A stretch of 60,018 bases of DNA. Origin: Borrelia parkeri (GTDB lineage Bacteria > Spirochaetota > Spirochaetia > Borreliales > Borreliaceae). Under the pieces are notes generated by a model. That model was not told the origin of the DNA, did no database searches, and worked only from the letters and a program-made list of their open reading frames with translations. A program made the translations under genes and the position numbers. The stretch is from assembly GCF_023035815.1 (NCBI RefSeq), contig NZ_CP073175.1, positions 1 to 60,018 on the forward strand, in the 5' to 3' direction. Shown here piece after piece: positions 50,175-58,983 of this stretch (the first letter of the stretch is position 1; every line of letters begins with the position of its first letter).

Positions 50175-50484
50175 TAGTCAGTACTAAAGAGTATTTAATA
50201 ACAATATACATAACTAAATAAAGTCATTTGAGGAAAACTCTTCTCTTCATGAGAATTGTTTTCCTTTTAGATATATCTTGTAATAATTCAGGTCTAAATA
50301 ATATTGATAGCAATCCTTTAACAACAGATTGATGGTAAGACTGCATTTGAGCTTTTTGATAAACTAAAGAAAATAGACTGGACGCTTTATATTAGAGTTA
50401 GGGACCCTCTTAAAGCACATTTTACTAACTATAAAGTTTCTATAATACTTAAGATATTATATAATGATTATATAAGGAGATTTT
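50175..50484 (+). repeat. bdr leader
   Basis: It holds the terminator 50232-50264, a short TCTTGTAATAATTCAGG stretch that echoes vsp coding for SCNNSG, then an open relic reading QQIDGKTAFELFDKLKKIDW and RVRDPLKAHFTNY. The bdr promoter (TTTCTA, 17 bases, TATAAT) and ribosome site follow. This copy preserves the relic frame best. Confidence 0.6.
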
Positions 50485-51071
50485 ATGCAAGATTCATCAC
50501 TACATTCTGTTGTTAATACACAAATTTTTAATGGGCATATTACAGAGGAGATTATATATCAAGAATTTGTAAAAATGGGTATGCAAGATTTTGTTGCAAA
50601 TGATCTCTCTAAAAGATATTATCGTAATGAACTGACTTATAAAGATATTGAGTATTTAGAGACTACTTTTACCTTAAGCTTGAAAAAGTTGAAACACTAT
50701 TACAAGCTGAAATTAAATCTGTAGAGTCAAGCTTACAAGCTGAGATTCAAAGGGTTGAGACAAACTTAAGATCTGATATTAGAGAGCTGGATACCAAAAT
50801 CGATACTGTTGAGAATAATCTTAATACTAAGATTGATACTAAATTTAATGAACTCGATAATAAGATTGATAATGTTAGAAATGAGGTTTTTCTTGTTAGA
50901 AGAGATATGGAAATTAATAGGGTGGAGCTTGATAATAAACTTGATAAAGCTACATCAGAATTTAAGAGTTCATCAAGACTTCATGGTTGGATGTTTGGAA
51001 CCCTTATTACCCTTAATATAGGAATTTTCTTAGCATTAATATCCATAGTCTATTCATTATTGAATAAGTAA
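50485..51071 (+). pseudogene. bdr: Bdr gene, frameshifted
   Basis: It starts with the QDSSLH N-terminus but loses one base near 50670 (ACC where AACC is expected) and runs into a stop at 50724. The other frame restores LKLEKVETLLQAEIKSVESS, KFNELDNKIDNVRNE, FLVRRDMEINRVEL, the membrane helix MFGTLITLNIGIFLALIS and the end SLLNK at 51071. The N-terminus is of one Bdr type and the rest matches the GLAQPV type, so the gene is also a mosaic. Confidence 0.88.
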
Positions 51072-51233
51072 GTTTAAGTTAAGTAAACCCTTTCTTTGAT
51101 TATATATCAAACCCTTTCTTTGATTATATATCAGTTATTTTTTATTACAACAATCAATCAATTTTATTAATCGTTGAATCACACACAGCCTCTGCGATGT
51201 TAAACCCCCTGAGTAATAAGGAGGCACGTGATA

Positions 51234-52298
51234 ATGAAAAGAATTACTTTTTGTGCGTTATTGATGACTTTATTTTTACTTCTTAGTTGTGGTAGTGGTA
51301 GTGCTAAGGTGGAAGATCCTAAAACCACATTCTTATCTTCTATTGCTAATTTAGGTAAAGGGTTCTTAGATGTTTTTACTTCTCTTTCTGATATGGTTTC
51401 TGGGGCTTTTGGTATTAAAGCAGATACTAAAAAATCTGATATTGGTAAGTATTTCACTTCTATTGAAACTACTATGAACACAGTTAAAAAGAAATTACAA
51501 GAGGAAGTTGCTAATAATGGTAATTACTCAAAAATTAAGACAGTTGTTGATACGTTTATCACTAACACATTAGACAAAATTGCTGCAGGAGCTAAGGAAG
51601 CTGCTAAAGGAGCTACTGGTGATGCTATAGGAAATGCTACCTCAGCTGGACATGGAGCTACTCCTGCTAGCAAGGATTCAGTTGTTTCACTAGTTAAAGG
51701 GATTAAGACTATTGTTGAAGTGGTATTAAAAAATAATGAAGGGAGTGCAGAGGCTACTAAAACTGCAGAAGATGATAAAAAGGATATTGGTAATCTTTTT
51801 ATTAATGATGCAGGTAAGGCTGATGCCAAAGAAGAAAATATTGCAAAGGCATCAGCAAGTATTGGTTCAGTGACTGGTGCTGACATATTACAAGCTATTG
51901 TTAAATCCAAAGAAGATCCTAAAGCTAATAATACTGATGGAATTGAAAAAGCTACAGATGCAGCAGAGATTGCGATTGCTCCCGCTGTTGCTAACAAGAA
52001 AGAAATTAAAGAGGCTTCAGCAAAGAAAGACGCGATTATTGCAGCGGGGATTGCTTTAAGAGCTATGGCTAAAGATGGTAAATTTGCTGCTAAGGATGAA
52101 GAGAAGTCTGCTAATGCGGTTAATGGTGTTGCTGCTAATGCTGTTGGTAAGACTTTAAGTACTCTTATTATTGCTATTAGAAATACTGTTGATAGTGGAT
52201 TAAAGACAATTAGTGAAGCACTAGCATCCGTTACACAAGAAGATAAATCTCTAGATTCTACTACACCCGCAGAATCAACAACTAGTGGACAACAATAA
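51234..52298 (+). CDS. vlp: Variable large protein, group A, with UHS
   Basis: The product has 354 residues from the UHS ATG, with TFC signal and [13 protein letters not shown]. It contains NATSAGHGATPASKDSVVSL and [20 protein letters not shown], as in 47055 with local differences, so the pair are close relatives. It ends AESTTSGQQ. It follows the broken bdr and precedes the terminator 52340-52374. Confidence 0.93.
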   Translation: MKRITFCALLMTLFLLLSCGSGSAKVEDPKTTFLSSIANLGKGFLDVFTSLSDMVSGAFGIKADTKKSDIGKYFTSIETTMNTVKKKLQEEVANNGNYSKIKTVVDTFITNTLDKIAAGAKEAAKGATGDAIGNATSAGHGATPASKDSVVSLVKGIKTIVEVVLKNNEGSAEATKTAEDDKKDIGNLFINDAGKADAKEENIAKASASIGSVTGADILQAIVKSKEDPKANNTDGIEKATDAAEIAIAPAVANKKEIKEASAKKDAIIAAGIALRAMAKDGKFAAKDEEKSANAVNGVAANAVGKTLSTLIIAIRNTVDSGLKTISEALASVTQEDKSLDSTTPAESTTSGQQ

Positions 52299-52437
52299 TA
52301 AATAATTATCAATAAACATAACTAAATAAAGTCATTTGAGGAAAACTTTTCTCTCTTTATGAGAATTGTTTTCCTTTTGTTTATATCTTGCCCCTCTCTT
52401 GCCTTCCTGAGTTGAGTAAAAAATGAGGCACGTGATA

Positions 52438-53067
52438 ATGAAAAGAATTACTTTAAGTGCGTTATTAATGACTTTATTTTTACTTATGTCTTGTAATAAT
52501 TCAGGGACTTCTCCTAAAGATGGACAAGCGGCTAAGTCTGATGGAACAATCCTTGACTTAGCTACAATAACTAAAAACATAACAGAGGCTGTTGCTTTTG
52601 CTAAGAGTGTTACAGAAATTCATACTTTAGTTAAGTCTATTGATGACCTTGCTAAGGCTATTGGTAAGAAAATTAAAGATGGTGATGAACTTGATATTGA
52701 GGCTGCTGTGAATGAATCTTTAGTTGCAGGAGCATTTCAAGTAATATTGACTGTAGAAACTAAATTGAAATTATTGGAAGGACCATCAGCTAAAATCCCA
52801 GATGCATGTAAGAAAAAGGTTACTGAGGCTAAGACTAAAAGTAGAGAGTTTTTAGGCAAATTGAGAGGGGCCACAGCTACTCTTGGTAAAAAAGGCGTTG
52901 CTGATAATGATGCAAAAGCAGCTATAGATAGAATAGGTACATCTAATGGAGATAAAGGTGTTGCAGAACTTATTGCCTTGAACACAGCAGTTGATGCTTT
53001 GTTAACAGCTGCTAATGATGCAGTAACAGCTGCTATTAATGCTCTTACAACTCCTGCTAAACCTTAA
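52438..53067 (+). CDS. vsp: Variable small protein (vsp) cassette, altered ribosome site
   Basis: This 209-residue Vsp has the TLS signal and [11 protein letters not shown]. The UHS is changed: AAATGAGGCACGTG replaces AAGGAGGCACGTG, weakening the Shine-Dalgarno and creating an upstream out-of-frame ATG. It ends NALTTPAKP, slightly short of its relatives. The headless B cassette 53314 follows. Confidence 0.9.
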   Translation: MKRITLSALLMTLFLLMSCNNSGTSPKDGQAAKSDGTILDLATITKNITEAVAFAKSVTEIHTLVKSIDDLAKAIGKKIKDGDELDIEAAVNESLVAGAFQVILTVETKLKLLEGPSAKIPDACKKKVTEAKTKSREFLGKLRGATATLGKKGVADNDAKAAIDRIGTSNGDKGVAELIALNTAVDALLTAANDAVTAAINALTTPAKP

Positions 53068-53313
53068 TTAAGAGATAAATTGTTATTATAAGATTACTTT
53101 TTAATCAATCGTAATTATCTGATAAAATAAAGTCTATAAATAATAAGCTAGGAGTTTGCTTCTCTTAGCTTATTTTGTTTCTTTATTCTATATTTACTTG
53201 CTTTACTTCTTTATTAGACTTCTTTAAATTTCTTATGATTTCTTTTATCTTTTAGACTTATATTTATGCCTTGATTTTACCTTATTTTATCACTTAATTA
53301 AATCTTATATTGC

Positions 53314-54324
53314 TTATTTTTACTTCTTAGCTGTGGAAGTGGCAGTACTAAGTCTGAGGATCCTCAGAGTAGATTCTTAAAATCTATTATTAGTTTAAGT
53401 AATGACTTCTTAAATGTTTTTACTTCACTTTCTGATATGGTTGGAGGGGTTTTAGGGTTTAATACTACTACTAAGAAGTCTGATGTTGGGAACTACTTTA
53501 AGACCGTTCAGGATACTGTATAAGGTACTAAGGATAAGCTTAATAAAATTGTTGCTGATATGAAATCTGATAATAATCCTAATGCTTCTGCAGTTGATAC
53601 CGCTGTAAAAGCTCTAATTGCTAATACTCTTGATAAGATAATTGATGGTGCTAAAACCGCTAGTGAGGCTATTGGTTCTGATAGCAATCCAATTGCTAAT
53701 GTTGCTGCTACTAATGCTGATGGAGCTGCTGGGACTGGAGTTGATAGTTTAGTAAAGGGAATTAAGTTAATTGTAGATGTGGTTCTTAAAGAAGGAAATG
53801 CTGAAGCTGGGAATGATAAAAAAGCTGAAGATGGCAATACTGCAAGAACTGCTGCTGGTGGTGATGGTGAAGCAGGTAAATTATTTACAGCTGGTGCTGG
53901 TGCGGCTGGTGATGCTAACAATTCAAAAAAAGTTGCAGCTGATGCTGCTAAAGCTGTTGGTGCTGTAACTGGCGCTGACATCTTGAAAGCCATGGTTAAA
54001 GATAATGGTGATGCTGCTAAATTAGCTACTTCTCAGAATGCTGGTGCTGCCCCTAAAGATGCAACTATTGCAGGAGGTATAGCTTTAAGGGTTATGGCTA
54101 AGGATGGTAAATTTGCTGGTCCTAGTGCTGCTGCTGATGATGCTGTTACTGCAGTGAAAGGAGTATCAGTAAGTGCTGTTACTAAGGCATTGGGTACTTT
54201 AACTATTGCAATAAGAAACACTATTGATGTGGGACTTAAAACCGTTAAAGATGCTATGAATATTAATACTACTGATACTCCTGTAACCACTGATAATACA
54301 ACCTCTGAAGCTAAAAACCAATAA
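53314..54324 (+). pseudogene. Silent vlp cassette, group B, headless, nonsense
   Basis: It is open from [18 protein letters not shown] at 53314 until a TAA at 53521-53523 (DTV then stop; relatives have CAA, Gln). The frame resumes [18 protein letters not shown] to 54324, ending [17 protein letters not shown]; an ATG at 53560 opens 254 residues. A single C-to-T change explains the stop. Confidence 0.88.
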
Positions 54325-54449
54325 TCAGAATTAATAACAATATATATAATTAAATAAAGTCATTTTAGGAAAACTATTTCTCTCTTTATGAGGATTGTTT
54401 TCCTTTTGTTTTTATCTAGCTTCCCTGGTTAATAAGGAGGCACGTGATA

Positions 54450-55493
54450 ATGAAAAGAATTACTTTAAGTGCGTTATTGATGACTTTATTTTTACTTATG
54501 AGTTGTGGTAGTGGCAGTACTAAGTCTGAGGATCCTAAAACCACATTCTTAAACTCTATTGCTAATTTAGGTAAAGGGTTCTTAGATGTTTTTACTTCTC
54601 TTTCTGACATGGTTGCTGGCGCTTTTGGTATTAAGGCTGACACTAAAAAGGAAGATATTGGAGCTTATTTCACTAAAATTGCAGAGACTATGACATCTCT
54701 TAAAAAGAAATTACAAGATGAAGTTGCAAAAAATGGAAATTATGTAAAGATAAAGACAGCTGTTGATCAGTTTATCACTAACACATTAGATAAAATTGCT
54801 GCAGGAGCAAAGGAAGCATCAAAAGGGACTACTAGTGATGCTGTTATTGGAAATGCTGTTAAAGGAGAAGATGCTGCACCTGCAGAAGTTGCAAGCGTAA
54901 ATGCCCTAGTTAAAGGAATTAAAACCATTGTTGACGTGGTTTTAAAAGATAATGAAGGAAATCCAGATGCTACTAAGACAGCAGAAACTGAGCAAAAATC
55001 AATTGGTAAGTTGTTTGGTACTAATGCCGCTGATGGAACAGAAGCACAAGCTGCAGCAGCAAGTGCTTCAATTGGAGCTATAACTGGTGCTGACATTCTA
55101 AAAGCTATTGCTAAGTCTGAAGAGGCTAAGGGTGAGCCTACTATTGAGCAATCAAAGAATGCTGCTGAAATTGCTGCTGCTAAGAAAGAAGACAATAAGG
55201 ATCTTGGGGCTTCAGCAAGAAAGGATGCAGTAATAGCAGCAGGAATAGCACTGAGAGCAATGGCTAAAGATGGTAAACTTGCTGCTAAGACAGGTGAAGA
55301 TAAATCTGCTCATGCAATAAATGGTGCTGTTGCTAGTGCTGTTGGTAAGACTTTAAGTACTCTAATAATAGCAATAAGAAATACTGTTGATAGTGGTTTA
55401 AAGACAATAAGTGCAGCTCTTGCTACAGTTACACAAGAAGATAAGTCTGCAGATTCTACTACACCTACAGATGCAGCAACTGGTGGACAGTAA
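54450..55493 (+). CDS. vlp: Variable large protein, group A, with UHS
   Basis: The product has 347 residues, with the TLS signal variant and [16 protein letters not shown]. The KEDIGAYFTKIAETM region is nearly identical to 43763. The centre (ASVNALVKGIKTIVDVVLK, NPDATKTAETEQKSIG) resembles headless 37160. It ends TDAATGGQ. It therefore reads as a three-part mosaic within group A. A terminator at 55544-55576 and a bdr leader follow. Confidence 0.93.
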   Translation: MKRITLSALLMTLFLLMSCGSGSTKSEDPKTTFLNSIANLGKGFLDVFTSLSDMVAGAFGIKADTKKEDIGAYFTKIAETMTSLKKKLQDEVAKNGNYVKIKTAVDQFITNTLDKIAAGAKEASKGTTSDAVIGNAVKGEDAAPAEVASVNALVKGIKTIVDVVLKDNEGNPDATKTAETEQKSIGKLFGTNAADGTEAQAAAASASIGAITGADILKAIAKSEEAKGEPTIEQSKNAAEIAAAKKEDNKDLGASARKDAVIAAGIALRAMAKDGKLAAKTGEDKSAHAINGAVASAVGKTLSTLIIAIRNTVDSGLKTISAALATVTQEDKSADSTTPTDAATGGQ

Positions 55494-55798
55494 CAATAAA
55501 GAATTATTAATAACAATATACATAACTAAATAAAGTTATTTTAGGAAAACTATTCTTTTCATAAGAATTGTTTTCCTTTTTTACTATTTGTAATAATACT
55601 CAGGTCTAAATAGTATTGATAGCAATCCTTTAACAACAGATTGATGGTAAGACTGCATTTGAGAGCTTTTTAATAAACTAAAAAAAATAGACTAAATACT
55701 TTATGTTAGATTTAGGAACCCTTTTAAATCATATTTTACTAAAATAAAGTTCCTATAACCGTTAAAATATTATATAATAATTACATAAGGAGATTTTT
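55494..55798 (+). repeat. bdr leader
   Basis: It contains the vlp terminator (55544-55576), the TTTGTAATAATACTCAGG stretch, the QIDGK relic in broken frame, and the promoter TTCCTA with TATAAT before AAGGAG. No gene. Confidence 0.6.
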
Positions 55799-56365
55799 AT
55801 GGGACTTGCTCAACCTGTTATTACTCAACAAATGGTCATCAATGAACTTACTAAAGCCGGTATTAAGAGAGACATCGCTGTTGATCTGTCCTACAGATAC
55901 TATCGTAATGAACTGACTTACAAAGATATTGAATTCTTAAAAGAAAACTTTGATATAAAGCTTGAAAAAGTTGAAGCACTCTTACAAGCTGAAATTAAAT
56001 CTGTAGAGTCAAGTTTACAAGCTGAGATTAAATCTGTCAAAACTGAACTGGATAACAAAATAGATACCAAATTTAATGAACTCGATACTAAGATTGATGC
56101 TAAATTCAATGAACTTGATAATAAGATTGATACAGTTAGGAATGAATTAAAATCTGATATTTCATCTGTTAGCAATGAAATTTTTCTTGTTAGAAAAGAT
56201 ATGGAAATTAATAGGGTGGAGCTTGATAATAAACTTGATAAAGCCACATCTGAATTTAAGAGTACATCAAGATTACATAATTGGATGTTTGGAACCCTTA
56301 TTACACTTAATATAGGAATATTTTTAACATTAATGTCCATAGTCTATTCATTGTTAAGTAAGTAA
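55799..56365 (+). CDS. bdr: Bdr protein, GLAQPVITQQ type
   Basis: The product has 188 residues: MGLAQPVITQQMVINELTKAG, then KVEALLQAEIKSVESSLQ, KFNELDTKID and KFNELDNKID units, the FLVRKDMEINRVEL segment and a membrane helix (MFGTLITLNIGIFLTLMSIV), ending SLLSK. It is the outermost bdr of the right arm; the left arm has no bdr this close to its telomere. Confidence 0.93.
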   Translation: MGLAQPVITQQMVINELTKAGIKRDIAVDLSYRYYRNELTYKDIEFLKENFDIKLEKVEALLQAEIKSVESSLQAEIKSVKTELDNKIDTKFNELDTKIDAKFNELDNKIDTVRNELKSDISSVSNEIFLVRKDMEINRVELDNKLDKATSEFKSTSRLHNWMFGTLITLNIGIFLTLMSIVYSLLSK

Positions 56366-56542
56366 ATTTAAGTTAAGTAAACCCTTTCTTTGATTATATA
56401 TCAGTTATTTTTTATTACAACAATCAATCAATTTTATTAATTGTTGAGTCACACACAGTCTCTGTAATATTAAAGTATCTATGCTTTTAGTTTTTGTTTT
56501 TATTTTATTCAAAGGTTGTTAACCATTGTACTCCTGAGGTAA

Positions 56543-56618
56543 TAAGGAGGCACGTGATAATGAAAAGAATTACTTTTTGTGCGTTATTGATGACTTTATT
56601 TTTACTTCTTAGCTGTGG
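56543..56618 (+). promoter_or_regulatory. Upstream homology sequence (UHS), reference copy
   Basis: AAGGAGGCACGTGATAATG plus the first codons of the shared signal peptide form a block conserved at 19 gene starts. Start positions are 7064, 8209, 10200, 12348, 15280, 18255, 20727 and 22522 (minus), and 36269, 38305, 42578, 43763, 44933, 47055, 48236, 51234, 52438, 54450 and 56560 (plus). It contains the palindrome CACGTG between ribosome site and ATG. Two coding variants exist (TFC and TLS), found on both vsp and vlp. In B. hermsii such a block is where archived genes recombine into the expression site. Confidence 0.8.
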
Positions 56619-57639
56619 AAGTGGTCAACTTCAGGCTGAGAAATTGGCTGCTGAGAGTAAGAATACTTTCTTTGATTCATTAGTTAAGATAGGTCATGGG
56701 TTTTATGAGATTTTTGGCATCTTTGGTAATGCTATTGGGGATACTTTTGGACTTACAGTAGTTAAATCGGGTGATAAGAGAAGTAAAGTTGGTGAACACT
56801 TTAAGACTATAGGAGATGGGCTTACAACTACTAAGAATAAGTTGAAAGAGCTATCAAATAAAATATCTGAAACAAAAAATGCTAATAGCAGCACAATTGA
56901 AGCTATTAAGAATGCAATTAAAGGTGCAAATGATGTCTTTGAACAACTAATTGCTGTTCTAACTACACTTGCTGATACTGCTAAAGAGGCTGGTAATACT
57001 GATATTGGTGATGCAACTACTGATAATAATGCTGCAGGTGCTGATGAAGCTAGTGTAAAGGCTATAATTGAAAGTGTAAAGACAATTATTGATCTAGCAG
57101 ATAAATCTGGCATAGAAATCAAGCCTGGCAATTTTGGTGAACCGGTGGCTAATGGAGATGGACCTAAAGCTCTAATTCATAACGCTCAAGCTGGTGCAGG
57201 TGATGCTGCAAAGCTAGCAGGCGAAGTATCAAAAGCCGACCCATGGGCTATGGTTGATAAGATTAAGAATGCCAAGGCTACTGCACCTGCTGCACCTGCT
57301 GCTAATTCTGAAGCCGGAGTACTAGCTACTGCTACTAATGGCAATAATGCTGCCGGCAGTGCAGCTACTAATGCAGACTTAGCAGCTGCTGTTGCTCTTA
57401 AAGCCATGACTAAAGGTGGTAAATTTACTCAACCTGCTGCTAATGAAGATGGAGCAATTAAAGCTGCTGCTGTAACTGCTGTAAATAAGGTACTGGGAAT
57501 ACTTGACTTAATAATTAGGAAAACAGTATCAATCAATCTAGATAAGATAAGAGAAGCTGTTAAGGGAATACAGTACTCTGAAACTACTACTGAATCAACT
57601 GAAGCTAGTACTACTACTCAACCGGCTGCTGCTAAATAA
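56560..57639 (+). CDS. vlp: Variable large protein, group D, with UHS
   Basis: The only D cassette with a start: 359 residues with the TFC signal and [39 protein letters not shown] and [20 protein letters not shown] follow, the centre is Ala-rich, and the end is [19 protein letters not shown] then PAAAK. It is the outermost right-arm antigen and the inverted counterpart of headless 3060. The preceding 150 bases contain AACAATCAATCAA with a matching inverted half but no convincing promoter. Confidence 0.93.
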   Translation: MKRITFCALLMTLFLLLSCGSGQLQAEKLAAESKNTFFDSLVKIGHGFYEIFGIFGNAIGDTFGLTVVKSGDKRSKVGEHFKTIGDGLTTTKNKLKELSNKISETKNANSSTIEAIKNAIKGANDVFEQLIAVLTTLADTAKEAGNTDIGDATTDNNAAGADEASVKAIIESVKTIIDLADKSGIEIKPGNFGEPVANGDGPKALIHNAQAGAGDAAKLAGEVSKADPWAMVDKIKNAKATAPAAPAANSEAGVLATATNGNNAAGSAATNADLAAAVALKAMTKGGKFTQPAANEDGAIKAAAVTAVNKVLGILDLIIRKTVSINLDKIREAVKGIQYSETTTESTEASTTTQPAAAK

Positions 57640-57678
57640 ATTATCTAATTAAATAATCTACTAAATAAAGTCATTTTA

Positions 57679-57711
57679 GGAAAACTTTTCTTTTTATAAG
57701 AATTGTTTTCC
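57679..57711 (+). terminator. GGAAAAC/GTTTTCC hairpin (right-arm example)
   Basis: Stem GGAAAAC and GTTTTCC followed by TTTTT. Right-arm members are 36189-36221, 38228-38259, 41399-41431, 42499-42530, 43684-43716, 44849-44883, 46030-46064, 48157-48189, 50232-50264, 52340-52374, 54368-54403, 55544-55576 and this one. Those at 38228 and 42499 have a shifted GGGAAAC/GTTTCC stem. Confidence 0.78.
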
Positions 57712-57937
57712 TTTTTTGCATTTTAGTAGATTAAATATTTGTACTAAAGATAAGTAAACAAGCTCTAGCTAAATCTCTTTAACTAGGGGTATTTTATTAT
57801 TATAAGATTAGTTTTGTTTGGTATGTAATTAATTTTATTTTATTAAAATAATTTTAAATAGATTTTAATTATTACAGAGTCAAATAATTGAGGTTTTATG
57901 TAAATTTATTTTTGAAATTTAAATTAAATGGTGTATA
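57712..57937 (+). other. Spacer homologous to left arm
   Basis: No gene. From about 57800 the sequence is an inverted copy of 2690-2900, including TTAAAATAATTTTAAATAG and ATTTTAATTATTACAGA. Confidence 0.5.
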
Positions 57938-57993
57938 TTAGATTAAATAATTATTATATTTCAATATCGAGATTCAATAATTAAATAATCTAA
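57938..57993 (+). promoter_or_regulatory. Inverted repeat before right P12-like gene
   Basis: TTAGATTAAATAATTATT (57938-57955) and AATAATTAAATAATCTAA (57976-57993) pair at 16 of 18 positions around a 20-base loop containing ATCGAGAT. It ends 17 bases before the ATG, next to the ribosome site CCAGGAG. It could be an operator or a folded leader. The left copy has only one good arm. Confidence 0.6.
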
Positions 57994-58010
57994 TATCCCA
58001 GGAGTGAGAT

Positions 58011-58913
58011 ATGAAGAGAAGTATTTTATCAGTATGTATATTAACATTATTATGTTTGTTATCATGTGATATAAATGTCCTTAATGATTTATTAAATGAA
58101 GTAAGGGGCAAATTTTTAGATGAAAGCAAAGATAATAAAGATTTAAACCATAAACAAGAAAATCAGGAACAAAAAGAAGTTGTTATAGATGATTTAGAAG
58201 AAGAAGTAGTAGAAATACAACAAGATATGGGAGTAAAACCTGTTAATGCGGGATTTGAGGTGTCTGAGCAAGTTCAACCATACTATGTTAAAGAAGAAGT
58301 AATAAAAATAGAAGAAAAAGATTTAGTTCCAAGTACTGATGAAGAGAGCAAAGCACAAGAAGAAATTGAAAATGTAAAAAGAGTGCTTGGAGATTCTGAA
58401 TTCCATCAATTAATTGAGGAGGCACGTAAGCTTCAAACAGAGTCTAAACAATTAGAATCCGATTTTTATAGAATATTTTCAGAATTTCAGACGAAACTAC
58501 AAGAGCAAAGGTCTATTTCTAAGAGCAATAGTCAAACGTATAGAACAAAGAGACAGGAACTAATTAAATTACAAAATAGGTTTAATGAAAAAAGGAATCA
58601 GATCGATATGTTCATAACCCAAATTGATGCAGGACTTAATGAAAGAAGTTCCGCAAAATCCTTTTTTGAGCAATCCCAAGAGACTTTAAAAGAAGCTATT
58701 ACTGAAAGATTAAGAAAGAAGAAACGTAGAAGTTACTTATCAAGAAAAGTAGACAATGATTTAGTAGCTAGACAGGCACAAAGAGAAGCAGAGAATGCGT
58801 TAAAACAATTAGAATCTTCTTCTATAAAATTAATTGAAGCAATGGGAGAAAAGAAAAATATAGAAGCTCTCATTGAAGAAGCAAAATCTTATCTATCAAA
58901 TTTTGCAAGATAG
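58011..58913 (+). CDS. Surface lipoprotein, probably P12 family (right copy)
   Basis: The product has 300 residues with the same 19-residue lipoprotein signal as the gene at 1808. The N-terminal third is nearly the same (LNDLLNEVRGKFLDESKDNK, MGVKPVNAGFEVSEQ). The middle has diverged with extra QEEIENVKRVL-type residues, and the C-terminal third is again close (NRFNEKRNQIDMF, IDAGLNERSSAKSFF). The helical, charged composition suggests a coiled-coil surface protein. Paralogue function may differ because of the divergent middle. Confidence 0.82.
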   Translation: MKRSILSVCILTLLCLLSCDINVLNDLLNEVRGKFLDESKDNKDLNHKQENQEQKEVVIDDLEEEVVEIQQDMGVKPVNAGFEVSEQVQPYYVKEEVIKIEEKDLVPSTDEESKAQEEIENVKRVLGDSEFHQLIEEARKLQTESKQLESDFYRIFSEFQTKLQEQRSISKSNSQTYRTKRQELIKLQNRFNEKRNQIDMFITQIDAGLNERSSAKSFFEQSQETLKEAITERLRKKKRRSYLSRKVDNDLVARQAQREAENALKQLESSSIKLIEAMGEKKNIEALIEEAKSYLSNFAR

Positions 58914-58954
58914 AGATGGTAAAGATTTAAATATTTTATAATATTAGTATTTTC

Positions 58955-58983
58955 AATAAGAGTTCCTTTATAAGGAACTCTCT
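58955..58983 (+). terminator. Hairpin after right P12-like gene
   Basis: AAGAGTTCC and GGAACTCT pair, followed by TTTAATTTTATTT. It is the inverted counterpart of 1737-1766, and homology between the two ends stops just beyond it. Confidence 0.72.

Noticed and set aside
50809..51021. 70-residue frame inside the broken bdr
   Set aside because: It is out of frame with the Bdr repeats and membrane helix; a shadow.
56380..56559. Possible vlp/vsp expression-site promoter upstream of 56560
   Set aside because: TTGTTA and TAATAA have acceptable spacing, but the -10 would overlap the ribosome site, and the same sequence precedes several other cassettes. No distinctive expression-site features seen.
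58416..58427. GAGGAGGCACGT inside the P12-like gene, resembling the UHS
   Set aside because: It encodes EEAR in frame, only about ten bases match, and the signal-peptide part is absent. Chance similarity.
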